The position numbers and the translations under genes are program-made. From Actinomycetota bacterium (GTDB taxonomy: Bacteria; Actinomycetota; Actinomycetes; Streptosporangiales; Streptosporangiaceae): DNA of 10,538 bases. The DNA is taken from assembly GCA_003168295.1 (NCBI GenBank), contig PMST01000134.1, positions 1,901-12,438 on the forward strand, written 5' to 3'. Each line of letters begins with the position of its first letter. Position 1 is the stretch's first letter. Positions 1 through 5,902 of this stretch are shown here, piece by piece. A model generated the notes under the pieces. It had not been told where the DNA came from. It ran no database searches and worked only from the letters and a program-made list of their open reading frames with translations.

Positions 1-1206
1 ATGGGATTCGACAAGCCCGACCTCGGCTTCGTGGTGCACCTCGGCGCACCGCCGTCACCGGTCGCCTACTACCAGCAGATCGGCCGGGCCGGGCGAGCCA
101 TGTCGGGCCAGCAGGGCGAGCGCGCCGAGGTGATCTTGCTGCCCGGCCGCGAGGACCGGGACATCTGGGCCTACTTCGCCTCGCTCGCCTTCCCGCCGCA
201 GCGGCAGGTCCTGGCCACGCTCGCGGCTCTGGCCGAGGCGGGCCGGCCGCTGTCCACCGGCGCGCTCGAGACGCACGTCGACCTGTCCCACGGGCGGCTG
301 GAATCGATGCTCAAGGTGCTCGACGTGGACGGCGCCGTGCGCCGCGTCAGCGGCGGCTGGACCACGACCGGCCAGCCGTGGCACTATGACGCCGAACGTT
401 ACGAGCGGGTCGCCGCCGAACGCGCCCGGGAGCGCGACGCGATGCTCGACTACCAGGCGACCGACGGCTGCCGGATGGAGTACCTGCGGCGGCAGCTTGA
501 CGACCCGGACGCCGCGCCGTGCGGACGCTGCGACAACTGCACCGGCCAGCACTGGCCGGCCGAGGTGCCGGAAGCCGGCGCGGCCGCGGCGCGCGACCGG
601 CTGCTCCGCCCCGGCGTCGAGGTCGAGCCGCGGCGGATGTGGCCGACCGGGATGAAAGCACTCGGCCTGGACGTCGCCGGGAAGATCCCGGCGGGCGCCG
701 GGGCCGAGCCGGGCCGGGTTCTCGGCCGGCTCACCGACATCGGCTGGGGCAGCGTGCTGCGGGCGCTGCTGGCCACCAGCGCCCCTGATGAGCCGGTGAC
801 CAGGCAGGTGACCGACGCGATGATCAAGGTCCTGGCCGCCTGGGACTGGGCCAAGCGCCCGGCCGGAGTGCTGACCCTGCCGTCGCGGACCCGGCCCAGG
901 CTGATCGCGAGCCTCGGTCAGCAGATCGCCAGCATCGGACGGCTGCCCTACCTCGGCGCGCTCCGGTATACCGATGACAGCGGGCCGGGACCCCGCCGGC
1001 ACAACAGCGCGCAGCGGCTGTGCTCGCTGTGGCACGCGTTCGAAGTGCCCGATGAGGTCCGCGCCGCGATCGCCGGCCTGGACGGCCCGGTGCTCCTGGT
1101 CGACGACCGCATCGAGACCGGATGGACGATGACGGTCGCGGCCAGGCTGCTCCGGGAGGCGGGTGCCAGCGCCGCCCTGCCCCTGGCCCTGGCCGTCGCC
1201 AGCTAG
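1..1206 (+). CDS. recQ: RecQ-family ATP-dependent DNA helicase, C-terminal part, with a ComF-like phosphoribosyltransferase tail (5' end outside window)
   Basis: RecQ helicases are 3'-5' DNA helicases that unwind recombination and repair intermediates. The window starts inside the second RecA-like domain. Residues 1-14 are helicase motif V (MGFDKPD..FVVH) and residues 25-32 are motif VI (QQIGRAGR), so the ATG at base 1 is almost certainly an internal Met and the true start is upstream. Residues about 68-125 look like a winged-helix segment. Residues 157-180 hold the RecQ zinc site, with Cys157, Cys174, Cys177 and Cys180 (C..CGRCDNC). Residues about 290-401 do not look like HRDC. They carry a type I PRTase pattern: a PSRTRP segment at 294-299, an N..R....AF segment at 335-347, and the PRPP-loop-like VLLVDDRIETGWTMT at 364-378, followed by a LLREAGAS segment. 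RecQ identity is secure; the PRTase reading is inference from motifs. The gene is convergent with the rhodanese gene, and the TAG stop (1204-1206) overlaps that gene's stop. Confidence 0.93.
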   Translation: MGFDKPDLGFVVHLGAPPSPVAYYQQIGRAGRAMSGQQGERAEVILLPGREDRDIWAYFASLAFPPQRQVLATLAALAEAGRPLSTGALETHVDLSHGRLESMLKVLDVDGAVRRVSGGWTTTGQPWHYDAERYERVAAERARERDAMLDYQATDGCRMEYLRRQLDDPDAAPCGRCDNCTGQHWPAEVPEAGAAAARDRLLRPGVEVEPRRMWPTGMKALGLDVAGKIPAGAGAEPGRVLGRLTDIGWGSVLRALLATSAPDEPVTRQVTDAMIKVLAAWDWAKRPAGVLTLPSRTRPRLIASLGQQIASIGRLPYLGALRYTDDSGPGPRRHNSAQRLCSLWHAFEVPDEVRAAIAGLDGPVLLVDDRIETGWTMTVAARLLREAGASAALPLALAVAS

Positions 1207-1538
1207 GCCACGTGCGGTTCCGCGCCATCCTCGCTGATCATGGGCCGGCCCGCGATGGCCCAGCCGGTCATGCCGTCGGCCACGTTGACGGTGCTGAAGC
1301 CGACCGCGGTCAGCGTCTGAGCCGCGTACGCCGACCTGGCGCCGCTGCGGCAGATGATGTACAGCTCGCGGTCGCGCGGCAGCTCACCCGCCCGCAGGCC
1401 GAGGTCACCGAGCCGCACGTGCACCGCCTCGGGCGCATGTCCGGCCGTCCACTCGTCGTCCTCGCGCACATCCAGCAGGAACACCCCGGCCGGCAGGTCC
1501 GCCGACAGGACTTCCGGCACAGCGACGGGCTGGTTCAT
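1203..1538 (-). CDS. Single-domain rhodanese-like sulfurtransferase
   Basis: A 111-aa protein, the normal size for a stand-alone rhodanese (GlpE/PspE type). Rhodanese domains carry sulfane sulfur as a cysteine persulfide, moving it between thiols, cyanide or protein partners. The protein has the family landmarks in order: LLDVREDDEW at 21-30, GHAPEAVHVRLGDL at 33-46, and the active-site loop IICRSGARSA with catalytic Cys63. It ends with the NVADGMTGW segment typical just before the C-terminus. I chose the ATG at 1538 because GAGGAG (1545-1550) lies 6 bases upstream. An in-frame extension to 1646 adds 36 residues with no rhodanese similarity. No signal peptide is seen, so it is probably cytoplasmic. 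The stop at 1203-1205 interlocks with the recQ stop. The hydrolase-like gene lies 139 bases upstream on the same strand, so read-through is possible. The physiological substrate is unknown. Confidence 0.9.
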   Translation of the reverse strand: MNQPVAVPEVLSADLPAGVFLLDVREDDEWTAGHAPEAVHVRLGDLGLRAGELPRDRELYIICRSGARSAYAAQTLTAVGFSTVNVADGMTGWAIAGRPMISEDGAEPHVA

Positions 1539-1544
1539 GTCGGT

Positions 1545-1550
1545 CTCCTC
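1545..1550 (-). promoter_or_regulatory. Ribosome binding site deciding the rhodanese start
   Basis: On the minus strand GAGGAG is followed by 6 bases and then ATG (1538-1536). This selects the short 111-aa protein over the 147-aa in-frame extension starting at 1646. Confidence 0.7.
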
Positions 1551-1677
1551 AGCCGGGCTCCGATTCGCGGCCAGCTGGTCGCGGGCTGCCTGGACACTGT
1601 ACTCGCAGCCCAGCCGGCCGACTAGGTGGTGCCGGGGACGTCTCACCCGCCGCAGCCGCAGGGCCGGCCCGCGGAGT

Positions 1678-2118
1678 TCAGCGGCCGAACCTGCGGACAG
1701 CGATCAGGGCAGCGCTGCCGAGGGCGCCGGCGGCTAGCACCTCGACGTGGGCCCGGCGCGGCGCCTCGTGCTGGATCCTGCTGTGGAACCGGTTCACCGG
1801 ACCGGGCCACGGCGACCAGCCGAACCACAGCCTGGTCGGCTTGTCCATGTCGGGCAGGGCCGCCCCGGCCATGCCGGCCAGCACGGCCAGCCGCCGGCCG
1901 GGCGGCGAGACCGCGGCGAAGGCCCCCATCGCGGCCAGGCTGATCAGCCCGTCGGGCACGGCCACGTGCAGGAACTGGCTCCGGCTGCCCCACTTTCCCC
2001 AGTGCGGCATCGCGTCGAGCACGAAGTGCGACGCCACCCCGGCCGCGAAGGCCGGGAGCGGGCGCCGGGCCAGCGCGCCGATCAGGGCCCCGGACAGGAC
2101 ATGGTTGGTCAGCAGCAC
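1678..2118 (-). CDS. Small multi-pass membrane protein, metal-dependent hydrolase-like (YdjM/DUF457-type motifs)
   Basis: A 146-aa hydrophobic protein. The N-terminus reads TNHVLSGALIGAL, followed by GVASHFVLDAMPHWG at 27-41, VPDG at 54-57, ALPDMDKP at 87-94, and His112/His117 (FHSRIQHE). Regularly placed His and Asp residues at membrane boundaries (H6, H31, D35, H39, D56, D90, D92, H112, H117) resemble the YdjM/DUF457 inner-membrane 'metal-dependent hydrolase' families. No activity can be claimed from this. Likely membrane segments are about 8-33, 54-71, 74-90 and 124-141. The start is GTG at 2118, with GGAAGG (2128-2133) 9 bases upstream; the stop is TGA at 1678-1680. The gene is divergent from serS and upstream of the rhodanese gene on the same strand. 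The coding call is good; the family assignment is tentative. Confidence 0.75.
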   Translation of the reverse strand: MLLTNHVLSGALIGALARRPLPAFAAGVASHFVLDAMPHWGKWGSRSQFLHVAVPDGLISLAAMGAFAAVSPPGRRLAVLAGMAGAALPDMDKPTRLWFGWSPWPGPVNRFHSRIQHEAPRRAHVEVLAAGALGSAALIAVRRFGR

Positions 2119-2250
2119 TCGCCCCTACCTTCCCTTGTCACCCGCTTTATCACCGTACCCGGCGCCGCGCGGCCGCATCGCGCGCGATCATCCGGTGGCC
2201 CGCGGGGATGGCGCCGGGATTATGTGGGGCGGCGCGGCGAGTACTGCTGG

Positions 2251-2256
2251 TAGCGT
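2251..2256 (+). promoter_or_regulatory. Candidate extended -10 element for serS
   Basis: TAGCGT fits the actinobacterial TANNNT -10 pattern and is directly preceded by TGG, an extended -10 TGN motif. It would place transcription start near 2263, giving a leader of about 47 bases. No convincing -35 hexamer is visible upstream in the GC-rich sequence, so this is only a candidate. Confidence 0.3.
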
Positions 2257-2309
2257 TTTCGTGCCGGACGGGCAGGCAAATCCAATCCGAACGAGGGCTT
2301 GGCACAATC

Positions 2310-3572
2310 ATGCTGGACAGGCGACAGATCAGGGACAATCCGGACGCGGTGAAGGAGGCTGTCCGGGTCAAGGGGATTGACCTGGACGTGGACGAACTGA
2401 TCCACCTCGACCACGCCAGCCGCAAGCTTCAGCACGAACTGGACCAGGCCCAGGCCCGCAGGAAGAGCTCCGCGAAGGAATTCGCCCAGGCCGACGACAC
2501 CCGCCGGGCCGAGCTGCGAGCCGAGCACCAAGAGCTCGAGATCCAGCTCAGGTCACTCCGCGAGCAGTTGGCCGAGACGACGGAAAGGCTGCAGGGCCTG
2601 CTGCTGCTGACGCCCATGATCCCGTGGGCAGGCGCCCCGGTCGGGCCCGACGAGTCCGCGAACGTGGTCATCAGGACGGTCGGTACGCCACCGGAGTTCG
2701 GCTTCAAGCCGCTGGACCATGTCGAGCTGTGCGAACAGCGCGGCTGGGCCGACTTCGCCCGGGCCCGCAAGGTCGCGGGGGAACGCGCCTACGCGCTGAT
2801 GGGAGACATGGTCCTGCTCGAGCGCGCGGTGCACTCCTACGCCCTGGACCTGCTCCGCACCAGGGACTTCACGCTCGTCTCCGTGCCGTCGCTGGTGCGG
2901 GAGGAGGCGCTGATCGGGACCGGCCAGTTCCCCGCGCACCGCGAGGAAACCTACGCGATCACCGCTGACGATCTGTACCTCGCCGGTACCGCGGAGGTGG
3001 CCCTGGTCGGCTTTCACAGCGGCGAGGTTCTCGACCATAAGCGGCTGCCGATCCGGTACGCCGGGATATCGCCGTGTTTCCGGCGGGAAGCCGGAAGTGC
3101 CGGCCGTGACGTGCGCGGGCTGCTTCGGGTGCACCAGTTCGAGAAGGTCGAGCAGTTCGTCATCTGCGCGGCCGACGCGGCCGAGTCCGACCGCTGGCAC
3201 GCTGAGCTGCTCGGCACCGCCGAGCAGCTGCTGCAGGGCCTCGGGCTGGCCTACGAGGTGATGGAGTGCGCCACCGGCGACATGGGCGCGGGCAAGTACC
3301 GGATGAACGACATCAACACCTGGATGCCGTCCCTCGGCACCTACCGGGAGACGCACAGCTGCTCGTCGCTGCGTGACTGGCAGGCCAGGCGGGCCAGCAT
3401 ACGCTACCGCGACACGGACGGCACGATGCGGTTCGCCTACACCCTGAACAACACGGCCGTCGCCACCCCGCGCATCCTGGCCGCCCTGGTGGAGAACCAC
3501 CAGACCAGCGAGGCGCAGGTCGAGATACCAGTCGTGCTGCGGCCCTACCTCGGGGGCCGGGAAGTCCTTTGA
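2310..3572 (+). CDS. serS: Seryl-tRNA synthetase (class II aminoacyl-tRNA synthetase), Thermus-like sequence type
   Basis: SerRS charges tRNA-Ser (and tRNA-Sec where present) with serine using ATP, in the cytoplasm. The 420-aa length is normal. Residues about 35-100 form the charged antiparallel coiled-coil arm that contacts the tRNA long variable arm. The catalytic core has the serine-site TAE at 227-229 and motif 2 around 250-283, with FRREAG (Arg258-Arg259-Glu260) and the VHQFEKVEQF strand. Motif 3 is TLNNTAVATPRILAALVENHQ at 378-398, with Arg388. I took the ATG at 2310 because family proteins begin at this MLD..IR.NPD motif; GAGGG (2293-2297) lies 12 bases upstream. A longer in-frame start at 2208 adds a non-family leader. 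The sequence style (THSCSSL.DWQARR, NNTA.ATPRIL) is unlike the NGT/SN..FQARR form I recall in most actinobacterial SerRS. It may therefore be a transferred or second copy. Confidence 0.96.
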   Translation: MLDRRQIRDNPDAVKEAVRVKGIDLDVDELIHLDHASRKLQHELDQAQARRKSSAKEFAQADDTRRAELRAEHQELEIQLRSLREQLAETTERLQGLLLLTPMIPWAGAPVGPDESANVVIRTVGTPPEFGFKPLDHVELCEQRGWADFARARKVAGERAYALMGDMVLLERAVHSYALDLLRTRDFTLVSVPSLVREEALIGTGQFPAHREETYAITADDLYLAGTAEVALVGFHSGEVLDHKRLPIRYAGISPCFRREAGSAGRDVRGLLRVHQFEKVEQFVICAADAAESDRWHAELLGTAEQLLQGLGLAYEVMECATGDMGAGKYRMNDINTWMPSLGTYRETHSCSSLRDWQARRASIRYRDTDGTMRFAYTLNNTAVATPRILAALVENHQTSEAQVEIPVVLRPYLGGREVL

Positions 3573-3650
3573 CCGATCGCCGGACCGGGGCGGCGGCCCG
3601 CGCCGGATCACGTTCCCCTCGAGCAGGCCCGCGGACAGAGAAAGAGAGCG

Positions 3651-3656
3651 TACGCT
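3651..3656 (+). promoter_or_regulatory. Candidate -10 element of a leaderless promoter for the 404-aa protein gene
   Basis: TACGCT matches TANNNT and ends 7 bases before the GTG at 3664. Transcription would thus start at or within a base or two of the start codon. No proper Shine-Dalgarno sequence is present: GCGAGG at 3657-3662 is only 1 base from GTG, and AAAGAGAG is too far away. This layout is typical of leaderless mRNAs in actinomycetes. The -35 element is unclear; CGGACA at 3632-3637 would leave a short 13-base spacer. Confidence 0.4.
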
Positions 3657-3663
3657 GCGAGGC

Positions 3664-4878
3664 GTGAACCTTGAAGCTGATCGCGTGGCCGAGCTGGCCA
3701 ACCGACCGCTCAACGAGCTGACCAGGCGCGATATGGCGCTTGCGCTGCTCACGGTGCCGTCGGAGGACGCTCTCGTCTCGCTGCCCGGCCTCAGGAGAGG
3801 GATGCTCGCGGCTTCCAACCCGCTCTCCGCCGTGTTCTGGTCGACCGCGGAAGCCATCCTGACCAAGATCGCGGACGGCGATGCCACCGTCGGTGACGTC
3901 AGGACCTGGCTGGAAGCCACCGGAACCGAGCCGAACGGGATAATCGGCCTGCATGTCTGGGATGAGCAGTCCGAGCGCAGCCACCTCGCCGCGGAGATGC
4001 ACACCAGGCTGGTCACCCACCTGGAGGAGCAGCTGGCCGGGGGTGCCATCGACCCTGACCTGCTGGCGACGGCCGACCCGGTCGCCTGCGGCGCCTACAT
4101 CGAACTTCAGGAACGGTGGATGACCTCGGCGCTGCCCGACGGCCGGGTTCCGATGGACGTGCTGCTCGAGGAGAAGGACGAGGAGTTCCTGGCCGAATGG
4201 GACGCCGCCGACGCGGAGGCGCTCGCCGCGCTGGAGACCCTGCTCGTCCAAGTCGGTGACCGCTCGGTGCCGGACGAGAGCCTGCGCCTGGCCGGCACCC
4301 GGCTGCGCGAGGTCATCGCCAGACCCGGCTGGCCGGGTCAGCTGCTGATCGAGTGCGGCGGGGTGCAACCGAAGGACCTGCCGACCGACGATGCCGAGCT
4401 GTGGCTCCTGCTGGCCGCGGGCGTGGCGTCTCCGGAGGGATCCGACGACTGGGGTGCCCCCGGCGGAGGCCCGCACGAGACCGACAGCGCGATCGCCGCC
4501 ATCTGCGCCATCGACCATTTCGACTGGCTGGCGGTCATCACCGCGCTCACCGCGGGCGGCCCGGGCACGGCCGCGGCGGCCACCGACCTCGCCGCTTACG
4601 TGCGGGACTACGATCCGGACGACGGCGAGGGGGACGACGACGAGGACGAGGACGAAGTCCCGGACGACGCGGACTTCGGCCTCGAGGACGCCGGCGAGGA
4701 CGACGAATTCGACGAATTCGACGAGCTCGGCATGGAAGACCTGTTCCTGCCCGTCACCGCGCTGTGGCAGGTCCTGGGCGCGATAGATGACCACGAGCGG
4801 CTGACTCCGCTGGGCTGGTGGGGCCTGCCTGAGGCCATGCGCGTCGTCTGGGCCCCGTCCGACGGCGCGCCCGGTTAG
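3664..4878 (+). CDS. Unrecognised 404-aa acidic protein
   Basis: I do not recognise a family. The GTG start at 3664 gives a predicted soluble protein with no signal peptide or membrane segment. It has an Ala/Leu-rich, mostly helical N-terminal and central part (about 1-310). This is followed by an extreme acidic stretch at 315-360, in which I count 28 Asp/Glu in 46 residues, including two EFDEFDE-like steps. The short conserved-looking tail LTPLGWWGLPEAM at 380-392 resembles the 'LT.LG.WGLP' end pieces seen in several actinobacterial proteins of unknown function. Acidic tracts can mimic DNA or bind basic proteins, but nothing here proves that. The gene follows serS by 91 bases with its own likely leaderless promoter, and it converges on the SWIM gene. 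Codon third-position bias supports real coding. Confidence 0.85.
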   Translation: MNLEADRVAELANRPLNELTRRDMALALLTVPSEDALVSLPGLRRGMLAASNPLSAVFWSTAEAILTKIADGDATVGDVRTWLEATGTEPNGIIGLHVWDEQSERSHLAAEMHTRLVTHLEEQLAGGAIDPDLLATADPVACGAYIELQERWMTSALPDGRVPMDVLLEEKDEEFLAEWDAADAEALAALETLLVQVGDRSVPDESLRLAGTRLREVIARPGWPGQLLIECGGVQPKDLPTDDAELWLLLAAGVASPEGSDDWGAPGGGPHETDSAIAAICAIDHFDWLAVITALTAGGPGTAAAATDLAAYVRDYDPDDGEGDDDEDEDEVPDDADFGLEDAGEDDEFDEFDELGMEDLFLPVTALWQVLGAIDDHERLTPLGWWGLPEAMRVVWAPSDGAPG

Positions 4879-4907
4879 ACCGGGTTTTGCGCGGCGCGCC
4901 GGGTTAG
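4863..4907. repeat. 16-bp near-perfect direct repeat across the convergent stop codons
   Basis: CGGCGCGCCCGGTTAG (4863-4878) recurs as CGGCGCGCCGGGTTAG (4892-4907), with one mismatch and a 29-base period. Each copy contains a stop codon: TAG of the plus-strand gene in the first, TAA of the minus-strand SWIM gene in the second. The GGCGCGCC core is self-complementary, so the two copies can also pair as an 8-bp stem (4864-4871 with 4893-4900). Confidence 0.7.
4870..4888 (+). terminator. Probable intrinsic terminator of the 404-aa protein gene
   Basis: CCCGG-TTAGA-CCGGG forms a 5-bp GC-only stem with a 5-base loop (4870-4884), followed by TTTT (4885-4888). It overlaps the TAG stop and lies between two convergent genes. 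The alternative 8-bp pairing of the flanking GGCGCGCC copies could act in both directions. The U-tract is short, so efficiency is uncertain. Confidence 0.5.
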
Positions 4908-5902
4908 GGCGCATCGGCCTGGCTCGGCTGGCCCTCGTCCCCGGGCAGACCGGCCGGCCTGTCGTCGGCGGCGAGCTGGTAGTAGGCGGGGGTCAGCAGC
5001 TCAGCCAGCTCTTTCGTCCTGACCTTGACCGGCGGCGGCGGGAACATCCGGAGCAGCAAGTCGGGCGCGGCCGGGCTGGGTGCCGTGGCCAGCGCCCGCA
5101 GCCGGGCCGGGCTCAGCGCGGGTGACCAGAACGCCTCCAGGCACTCGGCCAGCGGCTTGGCTGGCACGTCGAGGCTGGCCCGCCAGATCGTGCCGGGCGC
5201 GGCCGCCGGTCCGGCCAGCTCCGCGGCATCCTGGCCCGCCACCGAGCCGTGCGCGGCGGCCTGAATCCGGCGCAGCGCCGCGAGCAATTCCTCCCGGCCC
5301 TTGCCTCGCCAGGCCAGCAGGCCGAACGGATCCCGGTCGAACTCCTCGGCCAGCACGTAGCAGACGGCGGCCAGATGCTTGCAGGGCACTCCCCAGTCCG
5401 GGCAGCTGCACCGCATGTCCAGGTCGGCGGCGTTGCGGGGGAACAGCGGCGTACCGCAGTCGTCGAACACCTCCTCGATCTCGTGCGGCATCTCGCCCGC
5501 GAGCAGCTTGGCCCGGAACAGCGCCTGGCTGGCCAGCCGGTCCTGCACCCGCCGCCACTGCGCGGTGGTCAGCGGCAGCACCCCGATGCGGACCTGATAG
5601 GGGCGCACCCGGGATCCCTGCACCCGGGCCGTGACCTTGCCCTGGGAAAGCTCGAAGTCGAGCACCTGCCCGGCCCGCGCGTAACTGCGGCCCCGGGCCA
5701 GCCTGCCGCTCATGCCGTAGGACTCGAGCACGCTGATGAAGCGGCGGGACCACCACTGCTCGCCGATCGCGCCGCGCTTGCTCCTGGCCTTGATCCCGCC
5801 CTCGACCCGTCGCGTCTTAGCAGGCGGCCAATCCGCCCACGACCCGCTGTGTTCTTTTCTCGCCTCTGGGGAGCCTTTGATGCGCCCCTTTGGCTCGGTC
5901 AT
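4904..5902 (-). CDS. SWIM zinc-finger protein, partner of the SNF2/HelZ helicase
   Basis: A 332-aa protein. The SWIM domain (CxCxnCxH) is at residues 165-176: Cys165, Cys167, Cys174 and His176 in CSCPDWGVPCKHLA. SWIM fingers bind zinc and are thought to contact DNA or proteins. The first 45 residues are basic and polar and probably disordered. Residues about 46-150 form an N-terminal domain typical of these proteins (WWSRRF, YARAGQV.....G...A.VQGSR..PY.V). Residues 185-332 are an Ala/Pro-rich C-terminal region. The ATG at 5902 shares its A with the TAA stop of the helicase gene (TAATG), with a weak GTGAG 6 bases upstream, so translation is probably coupled. The same helicase-SWIM neighbourhood is, as I recall, found in mycobacteria (helZ Rv2101 with Rv2102). 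This points to a joint function, but no role has been established. Confidence 0.9.
   Translation of the reverse strand: MTEPKGRIKGSPEARKEHSGSWADWPPAKTRRVEGGIKARSKRGAIGEQWWSRRFISVLESYGMSGRLARGRSYARAGQVLDFELSQGKVTARVQGSRVRPYQVRIGVLPLTTAQWRRVQDRLASQALFRAKLLAGEMPHEIEEVFDDCGTPLFPRNAADLDMRCSCPDWGVPCKHLAAVCYVLAEEFDRDPFGLLAWRGKGREELLAALRRIQAAAHGSVAGQDAAELAGPAAAPGTIWRASLDVPAKPLAECLEAFWSPALSPARLRALATAPSPAAPDLLLRMFPPPPVKVRTKELAELLTPAYYQLAADDRPAGLPGDEGQPSQADAP

Noticed and set aside
1596..1601. TACAGT as a -10 element for the rhodanese gene
   Set aside because: It fits TANNNT, but there is no -35-like hexamer at the right distance and the gene may be read from the upstream hydrolase-like gene. Evidence too thin to annotate.
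1122..1625. Open frame on the plus strand covering the rhodanese gene
   Set aside because: The minus-strand rhodanese has an intact active-site loop and a ribosome binding site; the plus-strand product has no recognisable features.
2208..2309. Longer serS start adding 34 residues
   Set aside because: The extension has no similarity to SerRS N-termini, which begin at the MLD motif at 2310. It would also overlap the candidate promoter.
2119..2309. T-box or other riboswitch upstream of serS
   Set aside because: No T-box consensus, specifier stem-loop or antiterminator is recognisable in the 191 bases between the divergent genes.
3573..3663. Terminator after serS
   Set aside because: Only weak GC-rich pairing (CCGG...CCGG) and no U-tract; not supported.
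2553..4049. Long open frame (498 codons) on the minus strand opposite serS
   Set aside because: It lies antisense to conserved SerRS motifs; its composition is typical of shadow translation.
3313..4914. Long open frame (533 codons) on the minus strand opposite serS and the 404-aa gene
   Set aside because: It overlaps the conserved serS C-terminus and the acidic protein gene; no motifs and no plausible start signal.
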